Assembly (NCBI GenBank): GCA_031273545.1
Contig: JAISRQ010000092.1
Coordinates: 1-6,298 of the forward strand
Source: Holosporales bacterium
Lineage (GTDB): Bacteria; Pseudomonadota; Alphaproteobacteria; BNTO01
DNA: 6,298 bases
Direction: 5' to 3'
Part shown: in pieces, positions 1 through 5,595 of the stretch
How the letters are laid out: every line of letters begins with the position of its first letter
Position numbering within the stretch: the stretch's first letter is position 1
Translations under genes and position numbers: made by a program
The notes under the pieces: model-generated
Told to the model about the DNA's origin: nothing
Database searches by the model: none
Seen by the model: the letters and a program-made list of their open reading frames with translations, nothing else

Positions 1-823
1 ACAAGGAAGGATTATCGAAAAAACCCCCAGATGAGATGTCATTCCGTACATTAACAGCGCCTCCACTGAACCCTAACATAAAATGGAACGCGTGAGAGAG
101 CTCATGTAAACACCCCCCTGATATTTGTCCTACGTGCAACGGACATTGTTGGGATTCTTCTGAACCAACAAATATCAAATTATCTTCGTTAAAATTAAAC
201 ATTAAACTGTGATCGGTACCGCGGTAGGATATACGCTCTCTTTCTTTAACTGTAATCTTCTTATTGAAATAAAATGATCCACCAATATTTCCTATGCGGT
301 TATTAATCAATATTTGTAACACTATTAGCGACTTAATTCGCTGTTCTCCCGTAGATACGCGGACCATATCGTCAAACACCTGTTTAAACTTTGACTTAAA
401 TTCATCTGTAAGCTCGCTTGTATCCAATATCCACTGCAACGACTCTTGGTATAAATCATTGCTCTTCATCTCGTTTACGTTGCGTAGAACTGTATATACA
501 GAATCATCAATTTTACTTTGCTTTCTAAGTCTTTCTACATAACTCCACAATCTTGGATACGATATGTCCAAAAAGATCTTTCCATTTTTACGGTAAAACC
601 CCAATTCGTTGGCTAACAAGTACGCAGTGTATTTAAAACTCTCTAAATCTGAATCGAATTCTAGCGTGTCATTTCCTGTTGAACTAGGCTCAATCATAGG
701 CTGATCAACAAAAGCATCAATATTCGGAGCTGAAGGACTTCGGGGTATGGAGTACAGCGTGCAGCAAAGAGAGCATAACGAAAACGGCAACGAAAATATT
801 GCGCTAGTAACAATTCTGTTCAT
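1..823 (-). CDS. Secreted HExxH metalloprotease-like protein, M91/NleD-like (C-terminus beyond window)
   Basis: This minus-strand frame is open from an ATG at 823-821 to the window edge, giving 274 residues with no stop. Residues 1-25 start with a basic MNR and continue into a hydrophobic, Cys-rich stretch, which looks like a signal peptide. No canonical lipobox is visible at Cys17, Cys20 or Cys21. A Ser/Pro-rich linker (about 26-50) follows, then a mostly helical region (about 55-175). The key motif is HELSHAFHFMLG at 240-251, with H240, E241 and H244 forming a zincin HExxH site (bases 92-106). The preceding STGEQRIKSLIVLQ (157-170) and the Gly-rich run before the histidine resemble M91 peptidases (NleD type III effector family), where HELIHA plus a downstream Gly is typical. 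The third zinc ligand would lie beyond the window. An inactive or different zincin is possible. No Shine-Dalgarno is visible. It is divergent from the Nudix gene. The ORF is certain; the family is tentative. Confidence 0.7.
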   Translation of the reverse strand, partial: MNRIVTSAIFSLPFSLCSLCCTLYSIPRSPSAPNIDAFVDQPMIEPSSTGNDTLEFDSDLESFKYTAYLLANELGFYRKNGKIFLDISYPRLWSYVERLRKQSKIDDSVYTVLRNVNEMKSNDLYQESLQWILDTSELTDEFKSKFKQVFDDMVRVSTGEQRIKSLIVLQILINNRIGNIGGSFYFNKKITVKERERISYRGTDHSLMFNFNEDNLIFVGSEESQQCPLHVGQISGGCLHELSHAFHFMLGFSGGAVNVRNDISSGGFFDNPSL

Positions 824-863
824 TTTTTAAAACCAAAGTAATATACAATTCTTTTATTATTCC

Positions 864-872
864 ATTATAACA
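864..872 (-). promoter_or_regulatory. Extended -10 promoter for the M91-like gene
   Basis: Read on the minus strand this is TGTTATAAT, a perfect extended -10 (TG-n-TATAAT) lying about 40 bases upstream of the ATG at 823. The -35 position is AT-rich and has no good TTGACA match, as is usual for extended -10 promoters. Transcription would start near 857 and leave a leader of about 33 nt. Assignment is by motif and position only. Confidence 0.5.
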
Positions 873-930
873 GGCAATAATTAATAAATAATTTACATCT
901 ACACCACTTCATAAAATATTACAGACTGTT

Positions 931-950
931 ATGCGAGCGAATGCTTGCAT
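931..950. repeat. Inverted repeat in the divergent intergenic region
   Basis: ATGCGAGC (931-938) and GCTTGCAT (943-950) form 8-bp arms around the 4-base loop GAAT. Seven of eight pairs are Watson-Crick and the eighth is a G-T pair (935/946). There is no T-run on either side, so it is not an intrinsic terminator. It lies between the two divergent genes and just upstream of the possible rightward promoter, so an operator or an mRNA hairpin is possible. Confidence 0.4.
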
Positions 951-978
951 TGTGAAATCGTACAATATTGAGTACTAT
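950..978 (+). promoter_or_regulatory. Possible promoter for the Nudix/pyrophosphatase unit
   Basis: TTGTGA (950-955, 4/6 match to -35) is followed after 17 bases by TACTAT (973-978, 4/6 match to -10). Transcription would start near 985, about 24 bases before the ATG at 1009. A competing -10, TACAAT at 961-966, is a better hexamer but has no suitable -35. This is a weak motif-only prediction. Confidence 0.25.
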
Positions 979-1008
979 CGAGCAGTCAATCAATAAAAAT
1001 TTGTCTTT

Positions 1009-1563
1009 ATGCACCGCAATCTTGCCATTGAATTAATCAATAATTACGCACCAACAGACCAAGTAGAATTGGAAGATAAGCGAAGAATGTTAGATTTTTT
1101 AGCCCGTGAACCTGACTGTTTTGATCGGAACTGCGTCGAAGGACATTTCACCGCCAGTTGTTGGTTGGAAAACTATGCAGGCGATGCGATTTTGCTGACA
1201 CATCATAGGAAGTTCGGGAAATGGATTCAGCTTGGCGGACATGCTGATGGCGATTCTGATTTGTTGCGCGTTTCTTTGAAGGAAGCTTATGAAGAGTCCG
1301 GACTTTCAAATATCGAGCCTGTTCGAGCAGATATATTTGATATTGGCGTTCACTTTATTCCGCCTCACGAAGACATTACTCAACACTATCATTACGATGT
1401 GCGTTTTTACTTGAAAGCCATGAAAGATGAGCCTTTCACCGTGAGCGAAGAGTCACACGATCTAAAATGGGTATTCCTTCACGAAAAGGAAAAATTGCCG
1501 GATAATCACGGCGTGCAACGCATGTTTGCCAAGTGGGAATACTTAAAAACGGCTGTAAGTTGA
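1009..1563 (+). CDS. Nudix hydrolase
   Basis: A 184-residue Nudix-fold enzyme, expected in the cytoplasm, that would cleave a nucleoside diphosphate linked to another group. The Nudix box lies at 77-99 (G77 to L99) with KEAYEESGL as its core; E92, E95 and E96 are the catalytic, metal-binding glutamates. Two box positions deviate: S83 stands where the consensus has Glu, and K91 replaces the consensus Arg. The flanks fit the subgroup with a GHFTAS segment (45-50), a GGHADGD entry and a later HYHYDVRFYL strand (126-135), which I associate with the generic Nudix_Hydrolase_1 group. The substrate cannot be read from sequence. No Shine-Dalgarno precedes the ATG, so the mRNA may be initiated weakly. 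The next gene starts 31 nt after the stop on the same strand, so the two probably form one transcript. Confidence 0.9.
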   Translation: MHRNLAIELINNYAPTDQVELEDKRRMLDFLAREPDCFDRNCVEGHFTASCWLENYAGDAILLTHHRKFGKWIQLGGHADGDSDLLRVSLKEAYEESGLSNIEPVRADIFDIGVHFIPPHEDITQHYHYDVRFYLKAMKDEPFTVSEESHDLKWVFLHEKEKLPDNHGVQRMFAKWEYLKTAVS

Positions 1564-1594
1564 GTTATTAGAGTAGCTTTTTAGGAGGACTTTT

Positions 1595-1951
1595 ATGATA
1601 AATAAGAACGCAAAACACGACGAATTTTTTCAATCATTAGAATTATTGATAAAAGAAAACGGGATAACAATTGACCGTCCAATCGGGTTCGCTCATCCAA
1701 GATTTCCAGATTTAATTTACCCAATTAATTACGGATTCATTAATGGAACGAAGTCTCAAGATGGTGAAGGAATTGACGTGTTTCAAGGGGATGATGAACG
1801 CGCCGGGGTTGTCGGGACTATTTGTACAATTGATCGTATGAAGAGGGATTCCGAGGTTAAAATTCTTTATAACTGCACAGAAGAAAATATTGAAACGGCC
1901 ATGATGATGATGAATAACGGTCCAATGTGCGGAATTTTGGTGAGGCGATGA
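1595..1951 (+). CDS. Short inorganic pyrophosphatase-like protein (family I)
   Basis: This 118-residue protein resembles the core of soluble family-I inorganic pyrophosphatase, which hydrolyses pyrophosphate to two phosphates with Mg2+. YPINYGFINGT (42-52) corresponds to the conserved Tyr/Gly strand. DGEGID (56-61) corresponds to the DGDPxD metal-binding motif, with D56 and D61 kept, the middle Asp changed to E58 and Pro changed to G59. D85 and K89 (DSEVK) match the later Asp-x-Lys signature only with altered spacing. Family enzymes are usually about 170-180 residues, so this is a reduced relative; activity is not assured. The C-terminus carries a run of four Met (103-106). The start is secure: AGGAGG at 1583-1588 lies 6 nt before the ATG. 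Coupling to a Nudix enzyme suggests nucleotide or pyrophosphate clean-up, which is inference. Confidence 0.8.
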   Translation: MINKNAKHDEFFQSLELLIKENGITIDRPIGFAHPRFPDLIYPINYGFINGTKSQDGEGIDVFQGDDERAGVVGTICTIDRMKRDSEVKILYNCTEENIETAMMMMNNGPMCGILVRR

Positions 1952-2110
1952 GATGCTAAGTGTTGAGAATTACTGCAAGTTGGTTGACTATAGCTAGCAC
2001 AATAAACAAAGATAACAATAATCAGCAACATCCCTTTGACTTTGTGAGGGAAAAACCACAAACGATTCATCCCTCCTAAGGGGCATACCGTCAAATTAAC
2101 ATCCAACAAA

Positions 2111-2140
2111 CTGTACTAACCTGGCCTAACCTGGCCTAAC
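2111..2140. repeat. Three tandem 10-bp repeats upstream of the TrpR-like gene
   Basis: Units are CTGTACTAAC (2111-2120), CTGGCCTAAC (2121-2130) and CTGGCCTAAC (2131-2140). The last two are identical and the first differs at two bases. The 10-bp period is close to one helical turn, so the same bases face the same side of the DNA, as in cooperative protein-binding arrays. The first unit contains GTACT, the half-site core of the E. coli trp operator. They sit about 75 bp upstream of the predicted -10. A binding role is inferred. Confidence 0.55.
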
Positions 2141-2208
2141 AATCTTTGAAGTCGCCCGGAGTAAACAGGAATCAACGAAAGTTTTTATTGCAGAATCAAT
2201 AACACTGT

Positions 2209-2238
2209 GCCATTGTGATAATACAATAAAACAATGGC
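2209..2238. promoter_or_regulatory. Inverted-repeat operator candidate at the TrpR-like promoter
   Basis: GCCATTGT (2209-2216) and ACAATGGC (2231-2238) are a perfect 8-bp inverted repeat with a 14-bp spacer. A further ACAAT half-site at 2223-2227 makes a tighter ATTGT-N6-ACAAT pair with 2212-2216. The repeat encloses the predicted -10 box, the classic place for a repressor to block polymerase. It ends 12 bases before the ATG of the helix-turn-helix gene, which suggests autoregulation. As RNA it could also fold into a hairpin near the start codon. The symmetry is seen directly; the regulator identity is inferred. Confidence 0.5.
2214..2222 (+). promoter_or_regulatory. Extended -10 promoter of the TrpR-like/ABC operon
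   Basis: TGTGATAAT fits the extended -10 pattern (TG-n-TATAAT, one mismatch). No good -35 lies 16-18 bases upstream. Transcription would begin near 2229, giving a leader of only about 22 nt before the ATG at 2251, with no Shine-Dalgarno in it. Confidence 0.4.
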
Positions 2239-2250
2239 CGATTTTGATTT

Positions 2251-2562
2251 ATGGACAACGAAAACAACATGAAAAGTTTATTCGAAGCGATTTTGCTGCT
2301 TGATTCTGAGGAAGAAGCGGAGTGCTTCATGATCGACCTCTGCACACCACAAGAACTTGCAGCATTAAAAGAGAGGTGGCGAGTATGTCAGCTGCTTAAT
2401 GCTTCTGAGCATTCTTATCGCGAAATAAGTAGTGTAACTGGCGCAAGCACAACCACGGTAACCAGAGTGGCACGCTTCCTCAACAAGGAATCGTATGCAG
2501 GTTACAAAAGTGTTTTGAAGAAAATAGCAAATGTAAAAAGGGGAAAGGAAAATGATCAATAA
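2251..2562 (+). CDS. TrpR-related DNA-binding protein, YerC/YecD family
   Basis: This 103-residue protein fits the usual length and layout of YerC/YecD relatives of the Trp repressor. An N-terminal helix pair (8-30) runs through LFEAILLLDSEEEAECF to DLCTPQELAALKERWRV (29-45), the family's hallmark segment. The helix-turn-helix lies at about 56-76: SYREISSVTGASTTTVTRVAR, with GAS-T-TTV as turn and recognition helix. TrpR family proteins bind DNA as dimers, TrpR itself in response to tryptophan; the ligand of YerC-type proteins is not established, so ligand sensing is inference. There is no Shine-Dalgarno before the ATG at 2251. An in-frame ATG at 2269 would remove only six residues. Its last 11 nt overlap the substrate-binding protein gene, making it the first gene of the importer operon and its likely regulator. 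An inverted repeat at the promoter suggests autoregulation. Confidence 0.88.
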   Translation: MDNENNMKSLFEAILLLDSEEEAECFMIDLCTPQELAALKERWRVCQLLNASEHSYREISSVTGASTTTVTRVARFLNKESYAGYKSVLKKIANVKRGKENDQ

Positions 2563-3688
2563 ATTGATAAATGTAAAAAACATGATTATTCCCTGCGGGA
2601 TTTTGCTTGCTGTAATATTGACGACTGCATTCATGAAACCAAAGCAAACAAACAACTGCTTTCGTATTTCAATTTGTAAAGCGATAGAACACGACGCACT
2701 AAATTCTGTTGCGAATGGTATAATGGACTACCTTAGTAAGTATAAAGATGTCGTCTATGATACATATACTTGCCAAGCGAACCAAGCAACGGCGTCACAG
2801 ATTGCTTCAAAAGTTGCTGGCGAAGATTCTCCTGTGTTCGTTGCCATTGGTACACTTCCTGCGCTTGCCTCTTTTTCAATGGCGAAAAACGGCAACCTAA
2901 AGCTGGTGTTCAGTTCCGTGACAAATCCTAGTGATATATCGAATTCATTTGCTGGTTCAAATGCTACAGGGGTTTCTAATTTCGTGCAATTACGTCCACA
3001 AATAGAATTGTTTCGGGAAATACAGCCAAATTTGAAAAAATTGGGAATTATTTACAATTCTGGCGAGTCTAATTCCGTTGCCATTGTTGAAAAACTAAGA
3101 GTTGTGCTAAAGGAAATGGGCATAGAATTAGTTGAGCAAAGCATACAAAGATCCTCAGATATCCCTCAAGCAGTGAATTCCATAGTCACGCGCGTAGATG
3201 CTGTGTTTATAAGTAATGATAATACAGTACTCGCTGGAATATCTTTTGTAATAAAAGTATGTACAGCAAATAAAGTCCCAGTGTACGTTAGCGATACAGA
3301 CCAGGTTGAAAAGGGTTGCTTGGCGTCGCTTGGTCCAAACCAGTACGACATTGGCGTTCAAACAGGAAAGATAATAGAAAAAGTAAAAAACGGAGCGGAT
3401 ATAAACTCTATTGCTGTGGAGTACCCAGTTAAAACGGAATTATTTGTAAATATTGACGCCGCATCAGCTATTGGAATAATAATCCCCGATAGCGTATTAA
3501 CACGCGCAGAAAAAGTCATAGCAAAGAACACACGAGGCGTTGATGCTTCAAACACACAAAGCGTAAGAGTACAAGGCATGTCTTCAAAAGCACAAGGCAT
3601 GGGGGCTTCAAACACACAAAAGGTAGGCGTTTCAAACACACAAGGCACGGACACTTCGGCGAACAAACAAGAAGGAGTAGGATCATGA
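2552..3688 (+). CDS. ABC importer substrate-binding protein (ABC_sub_bind/TrpX-like) with octapeptide-repeat tail
   Basis: The extracytoplasmic receptor of the importer, 378 residues. A hydrophobic segment at about 11-27 is a signal peptide or N-terminal anchor; no lipobox cysteine follows it. Two lobes of the ABC_sub_bind (TrpX-like) fold follow, with family landmarks FSSVTNPSD (120-128), GVSNFVQLRPQ (140-150), LGIIYNSGESNSV (164-176), DAVFISNDNTV (216-226) and CLASLGPNQYDIGVQTG (256-272). The folded domain ends near 325. A tail of about 53 residues then consists of degenerate octapeptides such as NTQKVGVS; relatives normally stop near the end of the domain. The start at 2552 is chosen because a purine-rich GGGGAAAGGAA sits just before it and it overlaps the regulator's stop; M11 (2582) has no such site. 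The stop overlaps the permease start as ATGA. The substrate is probably tryptophan or a similar aromatic compound, from family and context. Confidence 0.88.
   Translation: MINKLINVKNMIIPCGILLAVILTTAFMKPKQTNNCFRISICKAIEHDALNSVANGIMDYLSKYKDVVYDTYTCQANQATASQIASKVAGEDSPVFVAIGTLPALASFSMAKNGNLKLVFSSVTNPSDISNSFAGSNATGVSNFVQLRPQIELFREIQPNLKKLGIIYNSGESNSVAIVEKLRVVLKEMGIELVEQSIQRSSDIPQAVNSIVTRVDAVFISNDNTVLAGISFVIKVCTANKVPVYVSDTDQVEKGCLASLGPNQYDIGVQTGKIIEKVKNGADINSIAVEYPVKTELFVNIDAASAIGIIIPDSVLTRAEKVIAKNTRGVDASNTQSVRVQGMSSKAQGMGASNTQKVGVSNTQGTDTSANKQEGVGS
3527..3685 (+). repeat. Octapeptide-coding repeats at the 3' end of the binding-protein gene
   Basis: Residues 326-378 divide into units of about eight: NTRGVDAS, NTQSVRVQ (plus GMSS), KAQGMGAS, NTQKVGVS, NTQGTDTS (plus A) and NKQEGVGS. 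In DNA, GCTTCAAACACACAAA occurs identically at 3545-3560 and 3605-3620, and TTCAAACACACAAGG recurs at 3631-3645. The spacing between intact units is 24 bases. The last unit merges into AAGGAG (3672-3677), the Shine-Dalgarno of the permease. The repeats also create long false ORFs on the minus strand. They probably arose by slippage or unequal recombination. Confidence 0.75.
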
Positions 3689-4539
3689 TTAGCGGACAAG
3701 AACTTATCACAATCGTAAACGTTGGCTTGATTTTTGGAATTGCAGCCGTCGGAATATACATTACGTTTCGCACCGTAAATTTCGCAGATCTAACATGCGA
3801 TGGCAGCTTTGTAACAGGGGCGGCAATTTCATCTATGCTTATAAAATCAGGTGGCAATCCATATATCGCAATGGCAGCCTCATTACTTGCGGGCGGACTT
3901 TCCGGGGCTGTTACTGGATTCCTAAACGTGAAGCTCAAAATAACTGACCTACTCGCAGGAATCGTTGTAGCGTTCATGTTATATTCTGTGAATCTTCGTA
4001 TAATGAACGACTCCCCGAATATAACATTCATTGATGACATTACAATATTTACAAATAACAACTTGTCAGTAACTGTGCTAGTTATTTTGATGCCTCTCGT
4101 TTTGGGATTAATATTCTTGCTCTCGAGTGGGTTTGGCCTAAAACTCAGAGCAACCGGCTACAACAAAAAATTTGCATCGACATCCGGCATTAATGTCGGA
4201 GCAATGACTGTGGCTGGTGTTGTCATTAGCAATGCTTTGGTGGCATTTGCTGGCAGTTTATTTAGTCAATATCAAGGTTTTTGCGACATATCACAAGGAA
4301 CTGGGACTCTCGTTACCGGGCTAACTGCGGTTGTTCTTGGTGAAAAAATTCTGCCATTTAAAAAGGCACCGCTCGCGATTTTGTCATGTATGCTTGGCGC
4401 GGTATTATACAGGACGGTAATATACATAGCACTGCACAGCAATACTTTTGGAATAAGGACTCAAGACTTAAATTTAATAACCGGAATAGTAATAATTCTT
4501 ACAATAATCATAAAGAGAAAGAGAGAACAAAATGCTTAG
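3685..4539 (+). CDS. ABC importer permease (BPD_transp_2 type, TrpY-like)
   Basis: This 284-residue integral membrane protein has about eight hydrophobic segments (roughly 8-27, 41-53, 62-81, 88-104, 129-148, 173-194, 207-220/229-246 and 263-276). Residues 28-52, FRTVNFADLTCDGSFVTGAA onward, match the DLTxDGSF signature of permeases that partner ABC_sub_bind receptors. Residues 155-170 (RATGYNKKFASTSGIN) form the cytoplasmic coupling region that contacts the ATPase. QYQGFCDISQGTGTLVTGL (195-213) followed by VVLGE is also typical. Two copies of the permease would form the membrane channel. AAGGAG at 3672-3677 lies 7 nt before the ATG, and the start shares ATGA with the upstream stop. The tail KRKREQNA is basic, as expected for a cytoplasmic end, and its last 8 nt overlap the ATPase gene. 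The length is near the family norm. Confidence 0.92.
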   Translation: MISGQELITIVNVGLIFGIAAVGIYITFRTVNFADLTCDGSFVTGAAISSMLIKSGGNPYIAMAASLLAGGLSGAVTGFLNVKLKITDLLAGIVVAFMLYSVNLRIMNDSPNITFIDDITIFTNNNLSVTVLVILMPLVLGLIFLLSSGFGLKLRATGYNKKFASTSGINVGAMTVAGVVISNALVAFAGSLFSQYQGFCDISQGTGTLVTGLTAVVLGEKILPFKKAPLAILSCMLGAVLYRTVIYIALHSNTFGIRTQDLNLITGIVIILTIIIKRKREQNA

Positions 4540-5188
4540 CTTATCCAACGTAAGTGTTAGGAACACTTTAAACGACCTCACATTAACTGTGAAATCTGAC
4601 GAGTTCGTTTTGATAGTTGGCGCAAATGGCGCTGGGAAAACCACTTTGTTTAACGTAATTTCTGGAGAAATCAAACCAAGATCCGGGAAAATACTTTTCA
4701 AGAACATGGATATAACAGATACTCCACAACATAAGCGAACAAAGTGGATTGCTAGTGTATTGCAAGACCCAAGGCTTGGAACCGTTGGTGAAATGACTAT
4801 TCTCGAAAATTTGTCACTTGCGTATATAAGAAATGGATACAAGAAACTTACAGGGTCAACAATTGCGTTTTTCAAAGATAAGTTGCGTATTCTTGAAATG
4901 AACCTTGAGAATAGATTATATGAACAAACAAGGAACCTTTCCGGAGGGCAGAGACAGGCGTTAAGCCTGATTATGGCGACAATTACGGACTACGACCTTT
5001 TGCTATTGGACGAGATAACGGCATCGCTAGACCCGAAAAATTCGTCAATGGTAATGAAAATTGCGGAAAAAATTGTAGCATTGGAAAAAAAGGCCTGTAT
5101 GCTGATTACGCACAATACGAAACACATAGAATCTTTTGGAAGCCGGATATTGGAGATGAGAAATGGCGGGTTGGTGCAAGTTAGTTAA
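4532..5188 (+). CDS. ABC importer ATPase (TrpZ-like)
   Basis: The cytoplasmic nucleotide-binding subunit that drives import by ATP hydrolysis, 218 residues. All key motifs are intact: Walker A GANGAGKTT (30-38), Q-loop Q78, signature LSGGQ (136-140), Walker B LLLLDE (156-161) with catalytic E161, D-loop SLDP (165-168) and switch histidine H194 in LITHN. It is shorter than many relatives (about 250 residues), mainly because the C-terminus stops soon after the H-loop; nothing essential is missing. The start overlaps the permease by 8 nt and is preceded by a purine-rich AGAAAGAGAGAA. It is the last gene of the operon. Substrate specificity lies in the receptor, not here. Confidence 0.94.
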   Translation: MLSLSNVSVRNTLNDLTLTVKSDEFVLIVGANGAGKTTLFNVISGEIKPRSGKILFKNMDITDTPQHKRTKWIASVLQDPRLGTVGEMTILENLSLAYIRNGYKKLTGSTIAFFKDKLRILEMNLENRLYEQTRNLSGGQRQALSLIMATITDYDLLLLDEITASLDPKNSSMVMKIAEKIVALEKKACMLITHNTKHIESFGSRILEMRNGGLVQVS

Positions 5189-5595
5189 AATCCCTAGATT
5201 ACGTTCTGACCACGAATAGGATGCTAAATTAATTAACAAGTAATCAGCAAGTACCCCCATGATATTTATCAGTCAACAGGGCCGTCCAGTTTTCCAATAT
5301 AAACTTGATTCCACGCTTATAATGTTTGCCAAAATTAAATATAAAATTTGCGCATGAAATATTCATTTTTTGTGCTGCTCCCACGGCTAAGTTTCGCAAT
5401 GCGCCAGAACATTTACCTGCCCTTTCGTAGTCGACATCGATCCTGTATAAACACCTCATCGCATACCCAAGGCAGGTTATTCTCTATATTACAGGAACGC
5501 AGGCGGTGGAATAGCCTGTCCTTTTCTACAACTTTCTCGATTCGTTGACATATGTTACCATCCGCATGTGTGCAACACTAACGCGGCTTACACAT
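5189..5595. other. Intergenic region without a convincing gene
   Basis: About 400 bp between the importer operon and the RluD unit. Short ORFs occur on both strands (for example 5348-5548 plus and 5244-5459 minus), but none has a ribosome site or a recognisable domain. Visible signals are a perfect TATAAT at 5318-5323 without a good -35, an inverted repeat ACCTGCC (5415-5421) / GGCAGGT (5471-5477), and a small hairpin at 5500-5518. No GC-rich stem with a T-run follows the ATPase stop, so no intrinsic terminator is seen. A decayed gene or a small RNA is possible. Confidence 0.5.
5500..5518. repeat. Short inverted repeat (hairpin)
   Basis: CAGGC (5500-5504) and GCCTG (5514-5518) can pair around a 9-base loop. 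An outer ACAGG (5491-5495) / CCTGT (5515-5519) pairing competes with it. No T-tract follows, so it is not a standard terminator. It may be part of a leader or an unrecognised RNA, or chance. Confidence 0.25.

Larger units (their letters stand above)
1952..2250. other. Regulatory intergenic region before the TrpR-like operon
   Basis: About 300 bp with no convincing gene. It holds several short complementary blocks: TCCCT (2031-2035), AGGGA (2047-2051), TCCCT (2070-2074) and AGGGG (2079-2083), able to pair 1:2, 2:3 or 3:4. A set of three 10-bp direct repeats follows at 2111-2140, and an inverted repeat around a -10 box at 2209-2238. No T-tract hairpin follows the pyrophosphatase-like gene, so no intrinsic terminator is seen here. 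A minus-strand ORF crosses part of the region and is treated under findings. Confidence 0.5.

Noticed and set aside
294..542. Plus-strand ORF of 82 codons
   Set aside because: It is antisense to the open minus-strand frame carrying the HExxH motif, which has a signal-like start and a promoter; the plus frame has neither.
3545..3645. Regular repeats that could suggest a CRISPR array
   Set aside because: Units are short, in frame, degenerate at the protein level and without unique spacers; they code for a peptide tail.
3358..3699. Minus-strand ORF with repeated CVFEA-like units
   Set aside because: The repetition is the reverse reading of the octapeptide DNA repeats in the real plus-strand gene.
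3516..4061. Long minus-strand ORF (181 codons) across the binding-protein tail and permease start
   Set aside because: It is antisense to two well-supported genes. Its N-terminal part mirrors a hydrophobic permease and its C-terminal part mirrors the octapeptide repeats. No ribosome site or domain is seen.
5189..5225. Possible terminator after the ATPase gene (CCTA...TAGG pairing)
   Set aside because: The stem is bulged and short, and no T-tract follows.
5244..5459. Minus-strand 71-codon ORF in the right-hand gap
   Set aside because: No Shine-Dalgarno, no recognisable domain, and Cys/Trp-scattered composition typical of chance translation.
5348..5548. Plus-strand 66-codon ORF in the right-hand gap
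   Set aside because: Arg/Ser-rich with no ribosome site or domain; it ends just where another non-coupled frame begins, so it is likely chance.
5545..5550. TTGACA consensus -35 before the small membrane protein
   Set aside because: No acceptable -10 lies 16-19 bases downstream, and the same bases serve as an alternative TTG start, so it is not called as a promoter.
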